Origin: Clostridia bacterium
GTDB taxonomy: Bacteria > Bacillota > Clostridia > Christensenellales > Borkfalkiaceae
Direction of reading: 5' to 3'
NCBI GenBank assembly: GCA_017504165.1
Contig: JAFVRR010000006.1
Location: 186,001 to 250,000 of the forward strand
DNA length: 64,000 nt
Under the pieces are notes generated by a model. That model ran no database searches and was not told the origin of the DNA. It saw only the letters and a program-made list of their open reading frames with translations. The translations under genes were made by a program, and so were the position numbers. Numbering within the stretch: the stretch's first letter is position 1; each line of letters starts with the position of its first letter. Positions 1-7,836 of this stretch are shown here, in pieces.

Positions 1-586
1 ATTTATTTAAAACTTCTAAGGTTATTAAAATATAGTCTTTACTAACCTTGTCCCCTTCAATAATTATTTTACTATCGCCATCTAATATAGGTAAAGCAAA
101 TAAAAGCCCTGAAATAAACTGCGAACTAACCTTACCCGTGATATGAAAATCACCGCTATTTAATTTACCTAAAAACTTAAACCCGTCTATTTTAGCGCCG
201 TTTGCGTTTAAACAATCGGTTAAGTCGTCAATAGGTCGAGATAGAAGTTTTTCGCTACCCGTAAACTCCGCTTTAATTCCTAGTGCTGATATAACGGGGA
301 ATAAAAACCTAATTGTCGAACCGCTTTCGTTGCAGTCTAAAATATTAGATTTAATTTTACCCGTATTATGAACTTCTACGCCGTTATCTTTCATTTTGTA
401 CTCTAACCCGATTGAAGATAAGGCGTTTAGCGTTGCGTAAACGTCTTTAGAAGTACCTACGCCTTCAATAAATCCGCTTTCTCTACTTAAAAATGCGGAA
501 ATTATATACCTATGCGCGTAAGATTTTGAAGGGGGAGCGTAAACTTCCCCGCTTATTTGTTTTGATGGCGAAACTATTATATCCAT
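1..586 (-). CDS. aroA: 3-phosphoshikimate 1-carboxyvinyltransferase (EPSP synthase), C-terminus beyond the window
   Basis: Joins shikimate-3-phosphate and PEP, the sixth step of the shikimate pathway. The ATG is at 584-586, two bases after the aroB stop, and the frame stays open to base 2, so the 3' end lies outside the window. About 195 codons are visible. Reading from the start, the protein shows the N-terminal PPSKS-type substrate loop, then CNESGSTIRFLFP, the family's phosphate-binding signature, and a GKVSSQFISGLL motif. It is the fourth visible gene of the aroF-tyrA-aroB-aroA operon and should share its leader attenuator. Identification is firm from the motifs and context. Confidence 0.93.
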   Translation of the reverse strand, partial: MDIIVSPSKQISGEVYAPPSKSYAHRYIISAFLSRESGFIEGVGTSKDVYATLNALSSIGLEYKMKDNGVEVHNTGKIKSNILDCNESGSTIRFLFPVISALGIKAEFTGSEKLLSRPIDDLTDCLNANGAKIDGFKFLGKLNSGDFHITGKVSSQFISGLLFALPILDGDSKIIIEGDKVSKDYILITLEVLNK

Positions 587-588
587 AA

Positions 589-1602
589 TTAAATTAATTC
601 GTACACTTTTTCTATATCTAAAGTTACGATTTCACTCTTTAAGTTGTTGTTTAAAAGAATAAAATCAACCTTGTTGCCCTTGCCTTTTTTATCGTTTTTA
701 AGGTAATTTATAAGTTCGTTTTTATCAAAACTAATCGATAATTTACTGTTTGACAATGCTAAAATTTCTTCCGCTTTTTTAGCGTTTTCTTCCGTTAATC
801 CGTTGACCGCTTTAGAAATAACAATTGCCTTTTTTAAACCTAAAAGCACGCATTCTCCGTGTGAGATAAAGTAGTTACTTGCCTTTTCAATGGCGTGACC
901 TACCGTGTGTCCTAAGTTGAGTAGTTTTCTCTCTCCGCTTTCCTTTTCATCGCGATTTACAATATCCGCTTTAATTTGAACACATTTTCTAATCAAGTCT
1001 TTAGTTGCGCCCTTTACGATATCGTCGTAAGTTATCGTATCGCCTATAAAGTAGTACTTAATAACTTCTCCCATACCGCTTAAAACTTCGCGCTTTGGCA
1101 AGGTTTTTAAAAAGTCTACCGCAATATAAACTAAACTTGGCTGATAAAATACTCCCGCTAAATTCTTACCGCTATCAAGGTTGATTGCAGTTTTTCCGCC
1201 GACGGACGAATCGACCATAGATAAAATGGTTGTAGGTATCATTATAAGGTTAATACCGCGCATATAAGTCCCTGCGACAAAACCCGCTAAATCCCCAACG
1301 ACGCCACCGCCAAACGCGACAATAGTATCGTTTCTTTTAAATTCGTTTTTCGCTAAAAAGTTTAAAATTTGAAGGTAATTATTAGCGTTTTTACTATCTT
1401 CGCCCGCCTTTATTACGTATTCCGATACTTTTTTATTAGAAAAAGCCTTATCTAATAAACCGCCGTATAACGCGTCTACGTTGCTATCGGTGATTATTGC
1501 TACCTTATCCCCTTTTAAATCTTTAACGTAACTATTAAAACTTGAAATATCGTCTTTTATTACAACGCTGTAATTTTTAGACGCAGTAACTTTTACTTCC
1601 AC
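589..1602 (-). CDS. aroB: 3-dehydroquinate synthase
   Basis: Cyclises DAHP to 3-dehydroquinate, the second shikimate step, using NAD and a divalent metal. The 337-residue length is normal. The NAD-binding segment GGGVVGDLAGF is near residues 98-108, DSSVGGKTAIN near 131-141, and the metal-ligand motif GHTVGHAIE near 231-239. The start codon is GTG (1600-1602), chosen because it overlaps the tyrA TAG stop by one base (TAGTG) and gives the expected N-terminus. This overlap implies translational coupling within the operon. Confidence 0.96.
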   Translation of the reverse strand: MEVKVTASKNYSVVIKDDISSFNSYVKDLKGDKVAIITDSNVDALYGGLLDKAFSNKKVSEYVIKAGEDSKNANNYLQILNFLAKNEFKRNDTIVAFGGGVVGDLAGFVAGTYMRGINLIMIPTTILSMVDSSVGGKTAINLDSGKNLAGVFYQPSLVYIAVDFLKTLPKREVLSGMGEVIKYYFIGDTITYDDIVKGATKDLIRKCVQIKADIVNRDEKESGERKLLNLGHTVGHAIEKASNYFISHGECVLLGLKKAIVISKAVNGLTEENAKKAEEILALSNSKLSISFDKNELINYLKNDKKGKGNKVDFILLNNNLKSEIVTLDIEKVYELI

Positions 1603-2447
1603 TAATTTTTACTCCTTGTATCGATAGAAAGTTTTCTGTCGTTGCCTTCTTTTAAAAGTTCTTCTAACTCCTTTCTATCTTTATTTTTAAGCGCTTTACT
1701 ATACTTTGTTAAATTCTCAATTAACTCGTCAAGTTCGCTAGATAGCATTTCGTTATTTTCCGTCATAAGTCCCGACCACATAAACGGGTTTAACCTTGCA
1801 ACCCTAGTCAAGTCTTTATAACTGCCTGCCGAATATCCGAAATGCTCTTCCGCCGTTTTGTTTTTGATAAAGGCGTTAGATACTATATGACAAAGTTGCG
1901 AAGTAAACGCTATCATTTTATCGTGATTTTCGCTAGTGGTTAAAACTACTTCCGAAAAACCCAAACCCAAAAAGAATTTTTTTACGCTATCTAGCGTGAA
2001 GATATCGGCGTTTACGTTTACAAGTATCATTGACGCCTTGTCAAACAAGGTAGTAATAGACCTTTCAATGCCCGAAAATTCTCTACCCGCCATTGGGTGA
2101 CCGCCGATAAAAATAATATCGGGATACTCAAGCATCGCCCTTTTCATTTCATCTACGATTGGTCTTTTTACACCGCAAAAGTCAATGACTATCGCACCTT
2201 TTTTAAGACGTGGCAAATACTTTGATAAAACGCTAGAAAAATAGTCGGGATAAACGGAAATGATAAGCATATCAAGTTCGCTAGCGTTCTCAACCGTCAA
2301 CTCTTTAGAAAAGGCGTTTAGCATTTCGCCCTTTATCATAGTTTGCGGATTAGTATCGTATCCGTAAACGATATTATCAGTTTTTTTAATAAGCGTTCTA
2401 CCAAAAGAACCGCCCATAAGCCCAAGGCCAACAATTCCTATATTCAT
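1602..2447 (-). CDS. tyrA: Prephenate dehydrogenase
   Basis: Oxidises prephenate to 4-hydroxyphenylpyruvate, the committed step to tyrosine. The 281-residue protein opens with a Rossmann NAD(P) motif, GLGLMGGS (residues 7-14), and carries the catalytic-region motif GGHPMAGRE (115-123). I see no C-terminal ACT domain, so allosteric feedback may be absent and control may rest on the leader attenuator. Its ATG overlaps the aroF stop (ATGA), so it is translationally coupled to aroF. A specificity for arogenate instead of prephenate cannot be excluded by reading. Confidence 0.93.
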   Translation of the reverse strand: MNIGIVGLGLMGGSFGRTLIKKTDNIVYGYDTNPQTMIKGEMLNAFSKELTVENASELDMLIISVYPDYFSSVLSKYLPRLKKGAIVIDFCGVKRPIVDEMKRAMLEYPDIIFIGGHPMAGREFSGIERSITTLFDKASMILVNVNADIFTLDSVKKFFLGLGFSEVVLTTSENHDKMIAFTSQLCHIVSNAFIKNKTAEEHFGYSAGSYKDLTRVARLNPFMWSGLMTENNEMLSSELDELIENLTKYSKALKNKDRKELEELLKEGNDRKLSIDTRSKN

Positions 2448-3460
2448 ACTATCTCTTTCTTACCGCAAAGTGGTAACATTACGTTTATATGTTCAACGAT
2501 TTGTTCAAACTCGTCAGGTTTAATTGATTGAGCACCGTCGCAAAGTGCGTTTTTAGGGTCGTTATGGACTTCTATCATAAGTCCGTCCGCCCCAGAGCCA
2601 ACGGATGCGAGCGACAACGGTCTAACAAGCCTTGAAAGCCCCGACGCGTGCGATGGGTCTACCACAACTGGCAAGTGAGTAAGTTCTTTTAAAAGTGGAA
2701 TAGCGGAAAGGTCTAAAGTGTTTCTCGTATACGGCTCGAAAGTTCTAATACCGCGCTCGCATAAAATAATGTCTTTAGTGCCTTCGCTCATAATGTATTC
2801 CGCGCTCATAAGCCATTCTTCAATGGTATTGCACATACCCCTTTTAAGTAAAACTACCTTGTTCATTTTGCCAACTTCTTTAAGTAGTTCAAAGTTTTGC
2901 ATATCCCTAGCGCCTATTTGAACGACGTCTACGTCTTTAAATAAATCGATATGTCTAACGCTCATAATCTCGGTAACGATAGGCATACCCGTTTCTTCTT
3001 TCGCTTTAAGTAGTAGGTCGATACCCGTTTCGCGCAAGCCTTGGAAAGAATAAGGCGAAGTTCTTGGCTTAAACGCACCGCCACGAAGAAGAGTTGCGCC
3101 TGCTTTTTTTACCGCTTTAGCAACTTCAACTATTTGTTTTTCCGTTTCAACCGAGCAAGGCCCTGCAATTATTTGGAAGTTATCGCCACCAACTTTTATG
3201 CCGTTTATATCAACTATTGTATCTTCGGGGTGAAATTTACGGTTAGCGCATTTAAACGGCTCTTGAATACGCTTGACGTTTTCTACTATGTCAAGTGAAC
3301 GAACAAGGTCGATATCCACTTTACTAGTATCCCCCACAACGCCTAATATGGTAGAGTGTGCGCCCACGCTTAAATCTACGCCTAAGCCTTGGTTTTTTAT
3401 CCATTTTACTAAGTTGTTAAGTTGTTTTTCGTCGTGCTGTTGCTTTACGATAATAATCAT
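2444..3460 (-). CDS. aroF: 3-deoxy-7-phosphoheptulonate (DAHP) synthase, AroF/AroA-beta type
   Basis: Condenses PEP and erythrose-4-phosphate, the entry step of the shikimate pathway. The 338-residue protein has an N-terminal ferredoxin-like regulatory segment (about residues 1-70), followed by the KDO8P-synthase-like barrel with IIAGPCSVE (97-105) and RGGAFKPRTSP (126-136). It is the first structural gene of the operon. A good Shine-Dalgarno site (GAGGTGA) lies between the attenuator terminator and the ATG. Placing the flux-controlling enzyme directly behind an aromatic-rich leader peptide fits end-product control by charged tRNA-Phe and tRNA-Tyr levels. Confidence 0.95.
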   Translation of the reverse strand: MIIIVKQQHDEKQLNNLVKWIKNQGLGVDLSVGAHSTILGVVGDTSKVDIDLVRSLDIVENVKRIQEPFKCANRKFHPEDTIVDINGIKVGGDNFQIIAGPCSVETEKQIVEVAKAVKKAGATLLRGGAFKPRTSPYSFQGLRETGIDLLLKAKEETGMPIVTEIMSVRHIDLFKDVDVVQIGARDMQNFELLKEVGKMNKVVLLKRGMCNTIEEWLMSAEYIMSEGTKDIILCERGIRTFEPYTRNTLDLSAIPLLKELTHLPVVVDPSHASGLSRLVRPLSLASVGSGADGLMIEVHNDPKNALCDGAQSIKPDEFEQIVEHINVMLPLCGKKEIV

Positions 3461-3473
3461 AACTTCACCTCAT

Positions 3474-3505
3474 AAAAAAATGACCGATTTTACTAAATCG
3501 GCCAT
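3474..3505 (-). terminator. Attenuator terminator of the aro operon
   Basis: On the minus strand a stem of about 11 bp (arms 3495-3505 and 3480-3490, with one G-U pair) is followed by seven U (3474-3480), ending only 13 bases before the aroF ATG. The 5' arm (3497-3505) can instead pair over 9 bp with 3553-3561, which lies just after the leader-peptide stop. That segment can in turn pair weakly (6 bp) with 3588-3593 inside the leader-peptide reading frame. These are the three mutually exclusive elements of a ribosome-mediated attenuator. Confidence 0.88.
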
Positions 3506-3562
3506 TAAATACATTTCCTTTAAATTTGAAAAAAATTTTAAGTACGCAAAAAATAACCGATA

Positions 3563-3622
3563 TTAAAAATATGGTCTAAAAAAGTAATATCCGAAATAAA
3601 ATGCGTAAAATTGTTTTTTCAT
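3563..3622 (-). CDS. Aromatic leader peptide of the aro operon
   Basis: A 19-codon reading frame encodes MKKQFYAFYFGYYFFRPYF, with six Phe and five Tyr out of 19 residues and no Trp. It sits between the predicted promoter and the terminator in front of aroF. The stop is directly followed by the antiterminator segment. There is no Shine-Dalgarno site, and the ATG lies only about three bases after the predicted transcription start, so it is probably translated from a leaderless mRNA. Stalling at Phe/Tyr codons when charged tRNA is scarce would mask the 5' pairing partner and favour the antiterminator. Confidence 0.88.
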   Translation of the reverse strand: MKKQFYAFYFGYYFFRPYF

Positions 3623-3631
3623 AATACCATA

Positions 3632-3660
3632 ATTATATGCCTTTATTTTTCAAATGTCAA
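3632..3660 (-). promoter_or_regulatory. Sigma-A promoter of the aro operon
   Basis: The -35 TTGACA (3655-3660) and -10 TATAAT (3632-3637) are both perfect consensus with a 17-bp spacer. The start point is expected near 3625, leaving no room for a ribosome-binding site before the leader-peptide ATG at 3622. Confidence 0.9.
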
Positions 3661-3730
3661 CACAATAAAAAGGATTTTAAGTGTTTTTTTTAATTTTTTT
3701 GCAATAATTTTTCACTTTTTGCCTGCATTA

Positions 3731-3759
3731 TTGACTTTTTAATATAAGTGTGGTACTAT
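3731..3759 (+). promoter_or_regulatory. Promoter of the aminotransferase gene
   Basis: TTGACT (3731-3736) and TACTAT (3754-3759) with a 17-bp spacer, divergent from the aro promoter. AAGGAG at 3777-3782 serves the ATG at 3788. Confidence 0.7.
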
Positions 3760-3787
3760 ACTTTTAATTTGATTTTAAGGAGCGTTT

Positions 3788-4975
3788 ATGATTAACGAAA
3801 AAATGATTAAACTTGGAAGTAGTCGCTCGGTTATCCGCGAACTTTTCGAGTATGGTAAAATTTTAAAAGAAAAAATCGGAGAAGATAAAGTGTTTGACTT
3901 TACCCTAGGAAACCCAAGCGTACCGTGCCCTGATGAAGTTAATAAATACGCATCTAAAGTTATTTTAGAAGATAGTTCCGTTCACGCCTACACTTCCGCA
4001 CAAGGCGATTTGGCGGTTAGAAAGGCAATTGTCAAATACAATAAGGATAAGTACGGTTATTCTTTAAACGAAAACTTAATTTATATGACTTGTGGTGCGG
4101 CTGCGGCAATTAAAATTGCATTTTCTTCTATTATTTCAAGTGATACCGATGAAATTTTAGCGGTTGCTCCATTCTTCCCTGAATATAGGGTGTTTGCCGA
4201 AACTAGTGGCGCTAAGTTTAATTACGTTAAATGCGATGAAGAAAACTTTTTAGTTGATTTTGACGCGTTTGAAAAGGCCATAACTAACAATACAAGGGGC
4301 GTCATTATAAACAGCCCTAACAATCCGTCAGGCTCTGTTTACGATGAAAAAACCATTATTAAAATTAGCGAAATTTTAGATAAAAAGCAAAAAGAATACG
4401 GCGAACCTATTTACCTTATTGCAGACGAGCCTTACCGTGAAATTTTATTTGACGGCGAACTTTGTCCGTTTATTCCAAAATATTATAAAAACACTATTAT
4501 TTGCTATTCTTATAGTAAGGCGTTATCTCTCCCCGGCGAAAGAATTGGTTACCTTGCAGTTTCACCTGAAGCGGATAATAAAGAAAATTTATACTTTGCC
4601 GTTATGGGCGCGGGAAGAGCGCTTGGCTACGTTTGCGCTCCGTCACTTTTCCAAAAGGTTTTAATAGAGCACGCCGACAAAACTTCGGAAATTGCCCCTT
4701 ATAAAGATAACCGCGACATTTTAATTAACGCGCTAGAAAAATTAAACTTTACTTGCGTTAACCCTAAAGGTGCGTTCTACTTGTTTGTAAAATCGCCAAT
4801 AGAAGACGCGGTTGAATTTAGCAATATTGCTAAAACTTACGGTTTACTACTAGTTCCGTCCGATAGTTTTGGGGTAAAAGGCTACGTTAGAATTGCCACT
4901 TGCGTATCAAAAGAAACGGCGGTAAATTCTATTCCATACTTTACCCGCCTTGCAAAAGATTTAAAAATGATATAA
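3788..4975 (+). CDS. PLP-dependent class I/II aminotransferase
   Basis: A fold-type I aminotransferase of 395 residues, the usual family length. It shows SPNNPSG (176-182), the PLP-phenol-binding ADEPY (212-216) and the Schiff-base lysine in SYSKALSLPGERIGY (K244). The sequence resembles aspartate/aromatic aminotransferases. Its position back to back with the tyrosine/phenylalanine operon suggests that it transaminates phenylpyruvate or 4-hydroxyphenylpyruvate, but substrate range cannot be read from sequence. It has its own promoter and a strong ribosome-binding site, and is followed by a terminator. Confidence 0.9.
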   Translation: MINEKMIKLGSSRSVIRELFEYGKILKEKIGEDKVFDFTLGNPSVPCPDEVNKYASKVILEDSSVHAYTSAQGDLAVRKAIVKYNKDKYGYSLNENLIYMTCGAAAAIKIAFSSIISSDTDEILAVAPFFPEYRVFAETSGAKFNYVKCDEENFLVDFDAFEKAITNNTRGVIINSPNNPSGSVYDEKTIIKISEILDKKQKEYGEPIYLIADEPYREILFDGELCPFIPKYYKNTIICYSYSKALSLPGERIGYLAVSPEADNKENLYFAVMGAGRALGYVCAPSLFQKVLIEHADKTSEIAPYKDNRDILINALEKLNFTCVNPKGAFYLFVKSPIEDAVEFSNIAKTYGLLLVPSDSFGVKGYVRIATCVSKETAVNSIPYFTRLAKDLKMI

Positions 4976-4983
4976 AAATATTT

Positions 4984-5013
4984 AAAAGCGTTGGCTAACT
5001 AGCCAACGCTTTT
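4984..5013. terminator. Bidirectional terminator
   Basis: A 13-bp perfect stem (4984-4996 with 5001-5013, loop of four bases) with A and T tracts on the two sides. It separates the convergent aminotransferase and PH-like genes and can serve both. Confidence 0.85.
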
Positions 5014-5016
5014 AGT

Positions 5017-5478
5017 TTATTTTGTAGGTTCGGTTATAACTATATATGAAATATGTGGTTTTTTTGCTTTAATTTCGTCAACGAATTCGTCAAACCACTT
5101 AGGGTCGGTCGCAACTAAAAAATAACTTTCGTCTTTAAAGCAAAGTTCAAGTTTACTTTGGTTAGTTATAAGTTTAACTTCTTCAATATCGTTTAAATTA
5201 AACCTATTGGCAATAATTCCCCACTTTAAAACTACTTCAGTATCGGTTACGAAATAGTAAGAATTAAAGTAAGCGGAAACCGCCACCACTATATACACGA
5301 TAGGAAGTATTGCAATAAGCGCAAAAGTTATATATTGATACATAGTTAATTGAATATTATTGTTATTATAATTTATAAACCTTAAAACGCCAACTACCAT
5401 ACAAGCAATTGCAAGAAGTATTCCAACGATACCAACTATTGTTATTAATTTAGAAAATTTATATTTATACTTTTTCAT
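5017..5478 (-). CDS. Small membrane protein with bacterial PH-like domain
   Basis: A 153-residue protein with two N-terminal membrane segments (about residues 12-35 and 46-68), followed by a cytosolic beta-rich region of the type seen in bPH/YdbS-like proteins (a YYFVTDTEVVLKWG-type start). Function is unknown. I start it at 5478, not at the upstream ATGs near 5493, because GGAG lies correctly before this ATG and the upstream codons belong to the inserted repeat at 5491-5604. That repeat may have displaced the original promoter. Confidence 0.7.
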   Translation of the reverse strand: MKKYKYKFSKLITIVGIVGILLAIACMVVGVLRFINYNNNNIQLTMYQYITFALIAILPIVYIVVAVSAYFNSYYFVTDTEVVLKWGIIANRFNLNDIEEVKLITNQSKLELCFKDESYFLVATDPKWFDEFVDEIKAKKPHISYIVITEPTK

Positions 5479-5490
5479 ATTTATCTCCAT

Positions 5491-5604
5491 CATAATGCAC
5501 GATAGTGCAATTCACGAGCCGAAAGGCTCAATTCATGAAATCATAGATTTCAACTCATGCCGTATGCAATTCATTAAGTTCAATTACCATTGAACTAATT
5601 TTAT
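5491..5604. repeat. 114-bp hairpin-rich repeat, copy 1
   Basis: Nearly identical (three mismatches by eye in 114 positions) and in the same orientation as 6056-6169. It is built of short back-to-back hairpins (ATTGCAC/GTGCAAT, GAGCC/GGCTC, GAAATC/GATTTC, GTTCAAT/ATTGAAC) separated by AATTCATGAA-like spacers. The two copies flank the four-helix-bundle gene. Confidence 0.9.
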
Positions 5605-5613
5605 GCCGTAATC

Positions 5614-5964
5614 TCATTTCTCTTTAGCCGTATTTATTGACACAGTAAGCAACTTTCTAATTTTACTGCACTTGTCGTGCATATCTCTATATACGTTTTC
5701 CGATATTAAATTAGTCTCTTTAAAAAGCCCTAACCAATAATCTGTTTCATAACATTCTTTTAATGCTATTTGAAATTTGTTTATAAAATCTGCTTTACTT
5801 GACGCATAATTCCCTTCATGAATATTAGCGCCTATACTTGTACCACTACGCAATAATTGATTTAATAAAACGTTGCTTTTACGATTTTCTTTAATATCAG
5901 TGCAAAGATTAACTACGTCAACTGCAAATTGTTTAGATAAGTCTATAAGTTTATTCTCTTTCAT
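5614..5964 (-). CDS. Four-helix-bundle protein (23S rRNA intervening-sequence protein / S23 family)
   Basis: A 116-residue, all-helical protein with LLRSGTSIGANIHEG, the family signature, near residues 38-52, and a DYWLGLF segment. Members were first noticed inside 23S rRNA intervening sequences, and the family is related to the Avd accessory proteins of diversity-generating retroelements; biochemical function is unclear. The start at 5964 is chosen for its AAGGA site; longer starts near 6021 would translate the hairpin repeats. It sits alone between two direct repeats, which suggests a mobile cassette. Confidence 0.85.
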   Translation of the reverse strand: MKENKLIDLSKQFAVDVVNLCTDIKENRKSNVLLNQLLRSGTSIGANIHEGNYASSKADFINKFQIALKECYETDYWLGLFKETNLISENVYRDMHDKCSKIRKLLTVSINTAKEK

Positions 5965-5985
5965 TTTTATCCTTATTTTATAAAT

Positions 5986-6055
5986 TGACAATTGCATTGT
6001 CATGAATTGGCTAATCGCCATGAATTCTCGCTACGCTCCATGAATTGAATTGCTC
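5986..6055. repeat. Extra short hairpins next to repeat copy 2
   Basis: Upstream of the four-helix gene, more small inverted repeats of the same style (GACAAT/ATTGTC, GGC/GCC) alternate with CATGAATT spacers and run straight into repeat copy 2. They have no counterpart next to copy 1. Confidence 0.7.
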
Positions 6056-6169
6056 CATAATGCACGATAGTGCAATTCACGAGCCGAAAGGCTCAATTCA
6101 TGAAATCGTAGATTTCAACTCATGCCGTAAGCAATTCATTAAGTTCAATTACCATTGAACTTATTTTAT
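6056..6169. repeat. 114-bp hairpin-rich repeat, copy 2
   Basis: Direct copy of 5491-5604, ending close to the promoter of the ABC-F gene. See copy 1 for the internal hairpins. Confidence 0.9.
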
Positions 6170-6217
6170 CACAAATAACGTAAATTTACAATAAATTTTT
6201 GCAATATAACTCTAAAC

Positions 6218-6246
6218 TTGACTTTTTAGTAAAAATTTTATATATT
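6218..6246 (+). promoter_or_regulatory. Promoter of the ABC-F gene, probably giving a leaderless mRNA
   Basis: TTGACT (6218-6223) and TATATT (6241-6246) with a 17-bp spacer. The start point would fall near 6253 and the ATG is at 6256. The AGG just before the ATG is too close to act as a Shine-Dalgarno site. Confidence 0.65.
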
Positions 6247-6255
6247 AAATAGGTT

Positions 6256-7803
6256 ATGAGTATACTTGAAATTAGAAATTTAACGCATAGATACGACGAT
6301 AGGTATTTATTTAGCGAAGCAAACCTTTCTATAAACAACGGCGAACACCTTGGAATAGTTGGTTTAAACGGCGCGGGAAAAACTACCTTTATTAACATTA
6401 TTGCAGGCAAACTTTCTCAAGACGACGGCGAAGTTTTAAAGGCGCAAAATATGCGCTGGGGGTATTTAGACCAACACGCTGATATAGACCGCTCGCTTAC
6501 CGTTATGGAATACTTGCGCGACGCCTTTTCTTATCTATATATTATTAACGAAAAACTTGAAAATTTATACGCTAAAATGGGCGAAGTAGAAGACCCCGAC
6601 GAACTTGATAAACTAATCAACAAGTCTTCTAGGTTTCAAGAAGAACTAGATAATTCCGGCTTTTACGATTTAGACTCTAAAATTAAAAGGGTTGCGGGCG
6701 GGCTTGGCATAGCAAATATCGGTTACGACTCCCCTATTTCTAGGCTTTCTGGCGGTGAACGCGCCAAACTTATGCTAACTAAACTACTTCTTGAAGAAGT
6801 TGACATTATGCTTCTTGACGAGCCTACTAACTTTTTGGATATCGAGCATATTGATTGGCTTATTAAATACCTTAACGGCTATAAAAAGACCTTTATGGTA
6901 ATTTCGCACGATACCGACTTTTTAGACGGCGTTTGCAAAGGTATTATCAATATAGAAAACGGCAATATCAAAAAATATTCGGGCAACTATACGGAATTTT
7001 CAAAGCAACGTGAAATGAACGCAAAGCAGTACGAAGAAAGTTACCTTCGCCAACAAGCCGAAATTAAGAAAATGAAAGAATATATCGCTAAAAACGGCGC
7101 TCGCGCGGCGACGGCGGGTATGGCTAACTCTAGAAAGAAAATGCTTGATAGAATTGAAGTTATGCAAAAGCCAACCGTTATTTACGACGCGACTTTTAAC
7201 TTCCCTTATATTCCCCTTAATAGTAAAGACTTTTTAATTATAAAGGGGCTTGAAGTCGGCTACGACAAAGCGCTTATTCCGCCTATTGATATCCATATGT
7301 CTTCGCAAGATAAACTTTGGATAAGGGGCACGAACGGCGTTGGTAAAACGACATTTATTAAAACTATAACGCGTAAAATTTCTGCGCTTAAGGGTACTTT
7401 TCAATACCATATTGCAACTAAAATTGCCCTACTTAACCAAGAACTAGACTTTGAAAACGATAATATGACGGCAATGCAATATTATAACGAAGCATTCCCA
7501 CGCGCCAACGTTAAAGAACAACGCGGTGAACTTGCTAAAGTTGGTCTTATTGGCGAACTTGCGCAAAAGCCTATATCGAATATGAGTGGTGGCGAGCAAG
7601 TTAGAACAAAACTTTCGGTACTTTGTAACACTCCGTCTAACCTACTTATTCTTGACGAACCGACTAACCACCTTGACGTAAGGGCTAAAGAGGCGTTAAA
7701 AAAAGCGCTTATCGAATACGAAGGCGCAATAATACTAGTTAGTCACGAAAAGGACTTTGCTGGCGAAATTTGCAATAAAATTTTCGACGCTAAATCTAAA
7801 TAA
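6256..7803 (+). CDS. ABC-F family ATPase
   Basis: A 515-residue soluble protein with two ATP-binding cassettes and no membrane domain, the mark of ABC-F translation factors that act at the ribosomal E site. The first cassette has GLNGAGKT (36-43), LSGGERAK near 165 and LLDEPTNFLD; the second has GTNGVGKT near 357, MSGGEQVR near 443 and LILDEPTNHLD. The inter-domain linker is rich in Lys/Arg/Gln. The subfamily is not resolved: it could be a housekeeping factor or an antibiotic-protection type. It appears to start without a Shine-Dalgarno site. Confidence 0.9.
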   Translation: MSILEIRNLTHRYDDRYLFSEANLSINNGEHLGIVGLNGAGKTTFINIIAGKLSQDDGEVLKAQNMRWGYLDQHADIDRSLTVMEYLRDAFSYLYIINEKLENLYAKMGEVEDPDELDKLINKSSRFQEELDNSGFYDLDSKIKRVAGGLGIANIGYDSPISRLSGGERAKLMLTKLLLEEVDIMLLDEPTNFLDIEHIDWLIKYLNGYKKTFMVISHDTDFLDGVCKGIINIENGNIKKYSGNYTEFSKQREMNAKQYEESYLRQQAEIKKMKEYIAKNGARAATAGMANSRKKMLDRIEVMQKPTVIYDATFNFPYIPLNSKDFLIIKGLEVGYDKALIPPIDIHMSSQDKLWIRGTNGVGKTTFIKTITRKISALKGTFQYHIATKIALLNQELDFENDNMTAMQYYNEAFPRANVKEQRGELAKVGLIGELAQKPISNMSGGEQVRTKLSVLCNTPSNLLILDEPTNHLDVRAKEALKKALIEYEGAIILVSHEKDFAGEICNKIFDAKSK

Positions 7804-7807
7804 AATA

Positions 7808-7835
7808 AAAATCGCTAATATAAATTAGCGATTTT
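7808..7835. terminator. Bidirectional terminator
   Basis: A 12-bp stem AAAATCGCTAAT/ATTAGCGATTTT with an ATAA loop and T/A tracts, between the convergent ABC-F and MATE genes. Confidence 0.85.
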
Positions 7836-7836
7836 T

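Noticed and set aside
3510..3660. T-box riboswitch upstream of aroF
   Set aside because: No T-box sequence, AG-bulge stem or specifier loop is visible. The aromatic leader peptide and its antiterminator explain the leader better.
5965..6021. N-terminal extension of the four-helix-bundle protein
   Set aside because: The extra 19 codons are translated hairpin repeats, and the start at 5964 has the ribosome-binding site.
5491..6169. CRISPR array in the repeat-rich stretch near 5.5-6.2 kb
   Set aside because: There are only two long repeat copies separated by a gene, and the internal hairpins differ from each other. No CRISPR-type array was seen anywhere in the window.
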